Part shown: piece by piece, positions 49,736 to 58,027 of the stretch | How positions within the stretch are numbered: the first letter of the stretch is position 1 | How the letters are laid out: every line of letters begins with the position of its first letter | Source of the DNA: Daucus carota subsp. sativus | Lineage: Eukaryota > Streptophyta > Magnoliopsida > Apiales > Apiaceae | Direction: 5' to 3' | Assembly (NCBI RefSeq): GCF_001625215.2 | Contig: NC_030381.2 | Coordinates: 45,010,689 to 45,074,688, forward strand | Length of the DNA: 64,000 bases | Program-made: the position numbers and the translations under genes | The notes under the pieces: generated by a model | The model's database searches: none | What the model saw: the letters and a program-made list of their open reading frames with translations, nothing else | Told to the model about the DNA's origin: nothing

Positions 49736-49829
49736 TAGACGTGGTTATACCCTCTACTAATAATTTATATCTATAACCGGAGTAGACGTGGTTACACCCT
49801 CTACTAATATTTTAACTACATATGGCCGG
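49736..49829 (+). repeat. 47-bp tandem repeat in Copia leader
   Basis: Two adjacent copies of TAGACGTGGTTA(T/C)ACCCTCT... ending ...GGAG lie in the untranslated leader between the primer site and gag. They have diverged from each other more than the LTRs, so the repeat predates this insertion. Confidence 0.8.
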
Positions 49830-50185
49830 AGCACCGCCTATCTACGGTACCATATAATTTTGGGTAATACCGAAATATAGTGGGAACCTTAATTTATAAA
49901 TTGCCTGCCTATCGGATAATAATTCTTTTGTGCCTAACTAATTTATGCAGGATTTTCCACTTAAATATATTATTGGTTGGAGATAACCTGTATACGCAGA
50001 CGTCCGTATGGCGGGTGAAAATCCATTTGTCATTTTATATATAGATCTATTCATAATATCGATGATAATAATGATGTACACATTTATTATTGCTTATTTG
50101 TTAACGCACCAGATTCAGTAGGATTTTATGTAATATTTACATTGATAGTTTAAGTTAATAATTTTGGTGTTAAATTCAGATTATA

Positions 50186-51191
50186 ATGACAAATCTTACA
50201 AACTTGTCGTTCGTTGCGTTGGACATTTCTGGGGAGAATTATTTATCGTGGGTACAAGATGTAAAGTTGCACTTGGGTTCAAAGAAATTAAGCAACACAA
50301 TAAAGGCAGAAAACACATCCACGGTCGAAGAAAACTTTACCTCTATTATTTTTCTCCGACACCACATGCATGAAGATTTAAAATCTGAGTACCTAGAAGT
50401 CGAGGATCCCTTTTGTTTTATGGGAAAATCTAAAGGATAGGTTCGATCATCAGAAACTAGTTTATCTACCTGCAGCTGAAAATGATTGGGCTAATCTAAG
50501 GCTTCAAGATTTTAAGAGTGTTCGGGCATATAGCTCAGCACTATTCAAAATAAGCTCTAGGCTCATTATGTGTGGTGAAGTTGTTACTGAGAAAAGAAAG
50601 ATCGACAAAACATTATCTACTTTTCATCCCAATAATATCAACTTAGCCGAGATGTACAGGGAGCGCAAGTTTACCAAGTTTGGGGATCTCCTTTCAACCC
50701 TCCTTGTTGCCGAGCAGAATCATGAATTGGTGATTAAGAATCATCAATCCCGTCCAACGGGATCTGCTCCTTTACCAGAAGTAAATAACACGACATTCCA
50801 GCAGAATGTACGTGGAAAAGGGCATAGAGGTGGACGAGGCCATGGTCGCTACCGTGGACGAAGCCGTGGTCGTGGGCGTGGGCATTTTCGTCCTTATAAT
50901 AGCTCTAGTCACCAGAAGTGGCAACCTGAAACACAGAGCAAAAGAAAGGCACCACAAGGAGGGAAAACTGACAATTTATGTCACAAGTGTGGAATGGAAG
51001 GGCATTGGTCACGTAATTGTTATATCCCACAACATCTTGTTGATTTATATCAGTCATCTAAAAGATCGAAAGGGAAAATGGTGGAAACCAATTTCGCCAA
51101 CAACTTAGATGATTCCCTCATAATAGCAACCGGAGGAATAAGTGTTAATGGCCCTAATAATGAAACTCCCATATGGGAGGCTGAGGATTAG
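50186..51191 (+). pseudogene. gag: Copia gag with single-base frameshift
   Basis: Nucleocapsid/capsid protein of the retrotransposon. The frame opens at 50186 (MTNLTNLSFVALDISGENYL, a typical Copia gag N-terminus) and runs to a stop near 50440. The remaining gag similarity continues in another frame to 51191. The change of frame maps to a run of four T at 50411-50414, where one extra T explains it; the downstream frame is open from there. The C-terminal part has an Arg/Gly-rich stretch (about 50808-50895) and one CCHC zinc knuckle, CHKCGMEGHWSRNC. With intact pol and identical LTRs, either this copy was disabled very recently, it was mobilised in trans, or the extra T is an assembly error in a homopolymer. 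Confidence 0.88.
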
Positions 51192-51322
51192 TTTCATTAG
51201 CAATCAGAGGAATGAGCATTAATGGTCCGAATTACTATAATTACTAGTGTGTAATGTGTGTTTTATTTGAACTATGTAATGTGTTATGTTCTTATAAATT
51301 ATGTTTCTTAATTATATACAGA

Positions 51323-54300
51323 ATGGATTCTGAAGATATATGCATTGCTGATTGTGGTACAACTCATACGATTCTACAGAATCGAAAATACTTTACCCAT
51401 ATAACCAAAACCGAAGCTCAGGTGGGAACGATTTCTGGAGTATCTAATATAATCGAAGGTTTTGGAAAAGCTAGTTTCGTCTTACCTAATGGTACACACC
51501 TGCATATTCCAAATGCATTATTTTCTAGTAAGTCCACTAGAAATCTTCTTAGTTTTAAAGATATCAGACTTAACGGATTTCACATTGAAACCACTTCTAA
51601 GGCTGGTAAAGAATATCTCCTTATTACTTCTGCTAATTCTAGCAACAAGAAAATCTTAGAAAAGTTTCACTCACTTTCCTCAGGATTATATATGATGAAA
51701 ATCAGAACCATTGAGTCACACAATGTCATTGCTTCCAAACTCATAGATCCAAAATCATTTACCCTTTGGCATGAAAGATTAGGTCATCCTGGAGTCTCTA
51801 TGATGCGTCGTATTATAGAAAATTCTACTGGACATCCTCTTAGAGATCTTAAAGTTCTTTCCAAAAATGATCTTCCATGCTCAGCATGTTCTTTAGGAAA
51901 ACTGATTACTCGGCCATCTCCTACTAAAGTTAAGCTTGAAAGTCCAAGCTTTCTAGAAAGGATCCAAGGCGACATATGTGGACCTATCCACCCATCATCT
52001 GGTCCATTTAGGTACTTCATGGTACTAATCGATGCCTCAACTAGATGGTCCCATGTTTGCCTTCTCTCAACTCGTAATGATGCTTTTGCAAAATTACTTG
52101 CCCAGATAATCAAATTGCGAGCTCAATTCCCTGATCATTGTATTAAGTCAATTCGTTTAGACAATGCCGGCGAATTCACATCTGCAACCTTTGTCGACTA
52201 TTGCATGTCTGTAGGAATTTCAGTTGAACACCCAGTTCCTCATGTACATACACAAAATGGGCTAGCCGAGTCCTTTATCAAAAGGCTTCAACTTATTGCA
52301 AGACCGTTGTTATTGAAAGCCAAATTACCTACCTCTATATGGGGTCATGCAATACTTCATGCTGCTAATCTTATTAGGATTAGACCAACTGCCTATAACC
52401 AACATTCTCCACTACAGCTGGTACTTGGTCAAATTCCTAATATTTCTCACTTCAAAATCTTCGGAAGTGCTGTATATGTACCTATTGCTCCACCACAGAG
52501 ATCGAAGATGGGAGCTCAAAGAAGAATAGGTATCTACGTTGGTTTTGATTCGACATCAATAATTAGATATCTTGAACCACTAACTGGAGACTTATTTACT
52601 GCACGATATGCGGATTGTCATTTTGACGAGTCTTTGTTTCCTCCCTTAGGGGGAGATAAACATGTGAATAAGGTTAATCCTGACATAACATGGAATGCAT
52701 CAGGATTACATTTTCTAGATCCACGTACCGGTCACTGCGAACTTGAAGTTAAAAGAATTATCCATATGCAAAATATCGCAAACCAAATGCCTGACGCATT
52801 TAACGATTCTAGAAATGTAATAAAATCTCATATACCTGCAGTAAATGCTCCAGCTAGAGTAGATATACCAATTCAAAAATCAAATACAAATGAATTGGTT
52901 ACAGATTCAAAGCCACGCCTGAAGCGTGGTAGACCGGTCGGTGCAAAAGATATTGCACCAAGAAAAAGAAAAACAAAGAAAATCGCCCCTGAAGTGGCAA
53001 ATGCTCCAGAAGAAGCAAATACCCCTGAAGTGGTATTATCTCCTGAAGAGATTCCCGTCCCTGAAGATTCGGGATTGAACAATCATGAAATTTCAATAAA
53101 TTATGTGCATGATATGAAATTATGGGATCGAAGTAAAGCCATAATTGATGATGTATTTGTGTATTCTGCGGCATTGGATGTCGACATAAATTCTGATCCT
53201 GAACCACAAAGTGTGGATGAATGCCGTCGAAGAAAAGACTGGCTAAAATGGAAAGACGCAATTCAAACAGAATTAAATTCATTGCGCAAAAGAGAAGTAT
53301 TTGGACCTGTTGTCCAAACACCAATCGGTGTAAACCCTGTTGGGAATAAATGGGTATTCATAAGAAAACGAAATGAAAAGAATGAAATTGTGAGATATAA
53401 AGCCCGACTTGTAGCACAAGGGTTTTCTCAAAGGCCTGGCATTGATTATCACGAGACATACTCGCCAGTAATGGATGGAATTACTTTTCGTTTTATATTA
53501 GGTATGGCGTCGAAAGAAAAATTACAAACACGTCTTATGGACGTTGTTACTGCATACCTATATGGATCACTTGATAGTGATATTTTTATGAAAATCCCAG
53601 AAGGATTAAAAATGGATGAGTTCAAGAAACCTCGTCATATATACTCCATTAAACTTCAACGATCATTGTATGGATTGAAACAATCTGGTCGTATGTGGTA
53701 TAACAGACTTAGTCGTTATTTACAAAAGAATGGGTATATTAGTAATCAAATTTGTCCATGCGTTTTTATCAAAAAATCACAATCTGGTTTTGTGATTATT
53801 GCTGTATATGTGGATGATTTAAATCTTGTAGGAACAACTACAGAGGTTGATGAAGCTGTCATATATCTAAAGACAGAGTTTGAAATGAAAGATCTTGGGA
53901 AGACAAAGTATTGTCTTGGTATACAAGTCGAGCACTTGTCATCGGGAATTTTCCTCCACCAATCTACATATACAGAAAAAGTTTTGAGCAGATTTTACAT
54001 GGATAAATCTCATCCGTTGACTACTCCAATGGTGGTTAGATCTTTAGAACCAGATAAAGATCCATTTCGACCACGAGAAGATGATGAAGAGGTTCTTGGT
54101 CCTGAAATCCCATATCTGGGAGCAATTGGTGCACTTATGTATCTTGCGAATAATACAAGGCCAGATATTGCCTTTGCTGTGAATCTATTGGCTAGATTTA
54201 GCTCTGCTCCGATGGCTAGACATTGGAATGGGATCAAACATATATTTTGTTATCTTCGTGGAACAATTGATTTTGGGTTATTCTTTCCGGAAAACTCGAC

Positions 54301-54826
54301 ATCTCAATTGATTGGATATGCAGACGCTGGATATTTGTCAGATCCACATTTTGGCAAATCACAAACTGGATATGTATTCACATATTGTGGTACAGCCATT
54401 TCCTGGAAATCCACGAAGCAAACTACAGTAGCAACCTCAACAAATCACTCGGAACTAATTGCAATTCATGAAGCTAGTAGAGAATGTGTTTGGTTGCGAT
54501 CTATTATCAAGAACATTCAAGAATCATGTGGATTGCCGGACATCACGAGAAATCCTACTGTTATGTTTGAGGATAACACTGCATGCATTGATCAACTCAA
54601 AAAGGGATATATCAAAGGAGACAGGACGAAACACATTTCACCAAAATTCTTCTATACTCATGAGCTTCAAAAGAATGGTGAAATTGATGTACAACAAATT
54701 CAATCATGTGACAACCTTGCAGACTTATTCACAAAATCGTTACCGAATTCAACATTTGCAAAGCTACGACGTAACATTGGAATGCGTCGACTCAAGGATA
54801 TGTTGCAGCAAAACTTCAGTGATTGA
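51323..54826 (+). CDS. pol: Copia pol polyprotein (protease, integrase, reverse transcriptase, RNase H)
   Basis: A 1167-aa uninterrupted frame from the ATG at 51323; the frame opens earlier at 51254, but homology starts at MDSEDICIADCG. Residues from that Met: aspartic protease site D10-C-G; the HHCC zinc-binding pre-integrase region with LWHERLGH and CSACSLGK; integrase catalytic D217, D280 and E316 (D-35-E spacing); reverse transcriptase with YVDD at 829-832 preceded by RSLYGLKQSGRMWYNRL; then RNase H with GYADAGY, ATSTNHSELIAIHEA and TKHISPKFF. All key catalytic residues are present. Pol lies in a different frame from the gag C-terminus and is separated from it by about 130 bp with stops, so it is not a simple gag-pol fusion. 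The complete enzyme set suggests that pol is functional. Confidence 0.96.
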   Translation: MDSEDICIADCGTTHTILQNRKYFTHITKTEAQVGTISGVSNIIEGFGKASFVLPNGTHLHIPNALFSSKSTRNLLSFKDIRLNGFHIETTSKAGKEYLLITSANSSNKKILEKFHSLSSGLYMMKIRTIESHNVIASKLIDPKSFTLWHERLGHPGVSMMRRIIENSTGHPLRDLKVLSKNDLPCSACSLGKLITRPSPTKVKLESPSFLERIQGDICGPIHPSSGPFRYFMVLIDASTRWSHVCLLSTRNDAFAKLLAQIIKLRAQFPDHCIKSIRLDNAGEFTSATFVDYCMSVGISVEHPVPHVHTQNGLAESFIKRLQLIARPLLLKAKLPTSIWGHAILHAANLIRIRPTAYNQHSPLQLVLGQIPNISHFKIFGSAVYVPIAPPQRSKMGAQRRIGIYVGFDSTSIIRYLEPLTGDLFTARYADCHFDESLFPPLGGDKHVNKVNPDITWNASGLHFLDPRTGHCELEVKRIIHMQNIANQMPDAFNDSRNVIKSHIPAVNAPARVDIPIQKSNTNELVTDSKPRLKRGRPVGAKDIAPRKRKTKKIAPEVANAPEEANTPEVVLSPEEIPVPEDSGLNNHEISINYVHDMKLWDRSKAIIDDVFVYSAALDVDINSDPEPQSVDECRRRKDWLKWKDAIQTELNSLRKREVFGPVVQTPIGVNPVGNKWVFIRKRNEKNEIVRYKARLVAQGFSQRPGIDYHETYSPVMDGITFRFILGMASKEKLQTRLMDVVTAYLYGSLDSDIFMKIPEGLKMDEFKKPRHIYSIKLQRSLYGLKQSGRMWYNRLSRYLQKNGYISNQICPCVFIKKSQSGFVIIAVYVDDLNLVGTTTEVDEAVIYLKTEFEMKDLGKTKYCLGIQVEHLSSGIFLHQSTYTEKVLSRFYMDKSHPLTTPMVVRSLEPDKDPFRPREDDEEVLGPEIPYLGAIGALMYLANNTRPDIAFAVNLLARFSSAPMARHWNGIKHIFCYLRGTIDFGLFFPENSTSQLIGYADAGYLSDPHFGKSQTGYVFTYCGTAISWKSTKQTTVATSTNHSELIAIHEASRECVWLRSIIKNIQESCGLPDITRNPTVMFEDNTACIDQLKKGYIKGDRTKHISPKFFYTHELQKNGEIDVQQIQSCDNLADLFTKSLPNSTFAKLRRNIGMRRLKDMLQQNFSD

Positions 54827-54942
54827 TGTTTTCATACAAGGGGAGATTGTACTCTTTTTCCTTCGTCAAAGTTTTTATCCCACTGGGTTTTTCTTTGACA
54901 AGGTTTTAACGAGGCAGTCTATGATCCATGCTATCATGACAA

Positions 54943-54953
54943 TCAAAGGGGAG
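54943..54953 (+). other. Polypurine tract before 3' LTR
   Basis: CAAAGGGGAG directly abuts the 3' LTR at 54954, the expected plus-strand primer. A second purine run (AAGGGGAG, about 54839-54846) lies upstream and could be an additional or older tract. Confidence 0.8.
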
Positions 54954-55189
54954 TGTTGTAAGTTGCTTGTCAGATACATGTATTCAAAGGTTAAATAGTA
55001 AGGCTAGGCTTAGACTTGGAAATTTTACATTGCATTAAATTTTCTTGTTCCTTGTTTTGGCTATAAATAGCCTTCTTCGGATTGAAGCAAAATGCACCTC
55101 AAGCAGCTTGTTTTCTTTACTGCTTTGTTTTTATTTCTCTGCTCTCTACCTCCATAGTTAGTGTTTATAATTGCCAGTATTTTACAACA
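54954..55189 (+). repeat. 3' LTR (236 bp)
   Basis: Same sequence as 49432-49667. It ends CAACA and is followed directly by the right target duplication CTAAA (55190-55194). Confidence 0.97.
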
Positions 55190-55211
55190 CTAAAAGAATT
55201 ATAGAAAGCAT

Positions 55212-56692
55212 CTACTGGACCAAAACCAAGCCATTGTACAACCAATTTCTCATAACTGTGAATGCCTCATCGGCATCTGCATCTTCTTCTGCAGACTGAG
55301 GTCGATGAGCAAAGCCATGACCTCTTCCCTTGTAAATTACCACTTTAGATCCTTCGACAATGTTCTTCTCAATTTCTTGCAAGCCACTGACCGGACAGAG
55401 TGGGTCATTGTCACCGGCAATAAACAGAACTGGTACCTTGACACTTGCAGCCACATTGGGATCAATTCGCGTGCCATAGAATGAGACCCCAATTCCAAAA
55501 CAAGCACCCTGATCTCGTGCTAACACATCAAGAACTCGACCTCCTCCGAAGCAAAATCCCAGGACACCAAGCTTCTTTGAGATTCCTGCAGCTACAAATT
55601 CATCAACCATCCATCTAATCCATGTATCTATGTCCTTAGCAACCCTTTCAGGGGACTGATTAGCAAGCCATGGTTCAAACGAAGTTTGTGGTCGTCCCTT
55701 TTCCCATGGATCACCACGAAATAGATCAGGCACAAGAACACTGAGATACCAAAAGAATGGAAATAAAGTTTAGTTTGTACTGATCAACGTCATGCCATTA
55801 CTACTTAAGTAACTAAACAATGCTGGGGAGGATTACAGGACATACTTGTAGCCATTGCAAGCAACCCGATACGCGAAGTCTCTAGTTGCTGAGTCCTCAA
55901 ATCCAAAGATATCTGACAAGAGCAATACGCCTGTCCCATTATTATTCTTCACTGCTGTGCACAGATATGCATTGATGCTATCAGTTCCCTCACCCAAGGA
56001 AAGCTCCACCCCGTTTACTAGTTCACAAGCTTCGTCGTTCAAAGTATCTTCCATCTTCACTTTGCTGCAGGACACTTTACAGCCCCCGTCTTTCACAAAT
56101 GACAACGACAATCTCTGAGAATTTAGTACGCTGATATTCTGGACAATAGCTGAAGACATACAGTCAAAAGTTGTACAACAAATTTCTATTACTGTTAGAT
56201 GCTATCAATTCAAATAAGCACATAATTTGCAATCTATTTTACCATCTTTAATTCTATAAAACACAATTATAATCAAAAAAATCAAGTGACTCTAATTTGG
56301 AATTACTACAGAGCAGGTTGAACTACATTTGAGCACTTGAGCAACTATAAGGCCTGAGATTAAACACAAACAACAAATTCTACATTATCAAGTACTAGAC
56401 AACTATATATATTTCACAATGAATTGTGATTGAATTTAATAATATTCAATTATGAGCATATACCGGGGATTAATGATGTTATCTATATATACATAGCAGT
56501 TAGAAGTTAGAACTAGCACGAGAACAGTTGTTCTGCACTTTTAAAATTTTGCGGAAAAAGCCATACAAGTTAAAGAAAACATACATAAATTGTAAGCGCA
56601 GAAGTTGAGCTGAAAAGAAGAGGTGGTTTTAAGGAGAAGCAACTGCAGATTAATGCCGTTGAAGTCCCATGTAACAAACCCATCTTACTCAT
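55212..56692 (-). CDS. Dienelactone hydrolase-like protein (alpha/beta hydrolase), probably plastid-targeted
   Basis: Minus-strand exons 56692-56585, 56138-55846 and 55740-55212 (108+293+529 bp, 309 aa). Exon 1 starts MSKMGLLHGTSTALICSCFS and looks like a transit peptide; it joins in phase at a GTATGT donor and a CCAG acceptor. A two-exon alternative starts with the ATG at 56159. The enzyme core begins DEACELVNGVELSLGEGTDS. The catalytic triad of the family is visible: Cys in LGFCFGGGR, Asp in AGDNDPLCP and His in KGRGHGFAHR. The family hydrolyses dienelactones and related esters (carboxymethylenebutenolidase-like); the plant substrate is unknown. Plant homologues with NGTGVLLLSDIFGFEDSATR-like blocks are the nearest recognised relatives. 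The 3' LTR of the Copia element ends 22 bp beyond the stop codon. Confidence 0.9.
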
Positions 56693-57459
56693 TTCTCTCT
56701 CTCAATATGTACAAAATATGCAGCTGTCTGTATAACTGGAGGAACACAGAAAGAGATTAAGTATGTATGGGTCTTTTTAGCCAAAGTTAAGCCTCATATT
56801 TTGCACAGGAAGGTCGGGCCTTTCCTACTGGATCACTGGATTCTACAGCAATTATCTCTTTTTTGAGAGTCAAGCAAAAAAACAAAGAGGAGAATTGTGG
56901 TTCACATGCACTTGAAGATGAACAAGGCGATGAAGTGTATTTATATTTCATTAAGATTGATTGCATTTCGATCCCTTAAGTTTGACTCGTTCTCATTTTA
57001 ATACTGATATTTTGAATTTATACTTTCAGACACTTTGTATCTTTTGAGCAAATTTTTATCATTTTATTTTACGAAAATAAAAATAATTTGACTATGTTTC
57101 ATGATATTTCGTTTTTGGCTTTCCTCTTTGTCATCAATACTTGGTTTATCACTGAAATTAGTCAAATTTTTACAATAAAAATTTGTAAATTTGGTGAAAA
57201 ATAAAAGAACAGAAATATGGAAATCAGTTAAATGAGAGAAGAGTAAAACTTAATTCACGTGAAATGTCAGATGCCGAAACAATCAATTTTATAGCAAATT
57301 TTTTTAGAGCCAAAAACATACCAAAAAGTTATAATTTACATACACATTCTTAGTATTTAGGGCATAAGTAGAAACGTGTTCTTTAAATTTTTTTATAGTT
57401 AAGAGCACAACGTTCAGCCAGAAAAGTTTAAACACAAATTCAGTGAAATTTTATTTTAG
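56693..57459. other. Intergenic, upstream of dienelactone-hydrolase-like gene
   Basis: Promoter side of the minus-strand hydrolase gene, with a CT-rich leader (on that strand, GA) just before the ATG. The rest is AT-rich with no recognised feature. Confidence 0.5.
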
Positions 57460-57950
57460 GGACCGTTTGGGTGAGCTTAAAATAAGTGCTTCTTGCTTAA
57501 AATAAATAAGTGGAGTAGAAGTTAGAATCAAGATAAGACTTATAAGTTGTTAAAGTGTTTGGAAAATAAGTAGAAGCCCTGAAACAAAAGATAGTATTCC
57601 TAATTTTTTATAAGTGCTTCTTTACACAAACGATACGAATAAGTGCTCTTAACTTATACTCCCTCTGTCCCATTTAATTGTATACGTTTCTTTTTAACTG
57701 TTCGACACGCATTTCAATGCTCTTATAAAATATAGTTCCGTAACTTATTTTTGAGATTTTCTTTTTCTGAATAAAAATATAACATTCAAACTTTAATTCA
57801 GAAAAAGAAAATTTTAAAAATAAATTACACAACTACACTTTACAGGAGCATTAAAGTGCGTGTCGCGTCCCCGTCCCCGATGTATACTACTCAGGGGGAC
57901 GGAGGGAGTAATTCAGAAGCTGGACTTATAAGTGCCAGCCAAACACCCAC
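57460..57950. mobile_element. hAT-like MITE split by a Stowaway insertion
   Basis: Left part 57460-57658 begins GGACCGTTTGGGTGAGCTTA. The right part, 57909-57950, ends TAAGTGCCAGCCAAACACCC. The ends are imperfect inverted repeats (CGTTTGGGTGAGCTTA against TGTTTGGCTGGCACTTA). A complete Stowaway MITE separates the two halves. The outer ends are approximate because no target duplication was identified. Confidence 0.6.
57659..57908. mobile_element. Stowaway-type MITE, nested
   Basis: A 250-bp element with ends CTCCCTCTGTCCC and GGGACGGAGGGAG flanked by TA (57657-57658 and 57909-57910). Internal inverted blocks GACACGCATTTCAATGCTC and GAGCATTAAAGTGCGTGTC extend the arms. It is inserted in the hAT-like MITE. 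Confidence 0.93.
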
Positions 57951-58027
57951 TTAATTTTGACAAGATGATGCTCGAAAGATCAACGACCTAAACATGACAA
58001 ACAAGTCCAGAGAGTGAAATAAATCAA

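Larger units (their letters stand above)
49432..55189 (+). mobile_element. Full-length Ty1/Copia LTR retrotransposon, very young
   Basis: A 5758-bp element with two 236-bp LTRs (TGTTG...CAACA) that I read as identical, and a perfect 5-bp target duplication (CTAAA). The order protease, integrase, reverse transcriptase, RNase H defines Ty1/Copia. It carries a primer-binding-like site after the 5' LTR, a gag region with one frameshift, an intact pol frame, and a purine-rich tract before the 3' LTR. It inserted between the 3' end of NPF copy A and the 3' end of the dienelactone-hydrolase-like gene; the right LTR ends 22 bp before that gene's stop codon. It therefore probably supplies or interrupts that gene's 3' UTR. 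Confidence 0.98.

Noticed and set aside
50405-50420. Programmed frameshift at the TTTT run in gag
   Set aside because: It lies inside gag, not at a gag-pol boundary, and the shift is one a single inserted T explains. A lesion or sequencing error is simpler.
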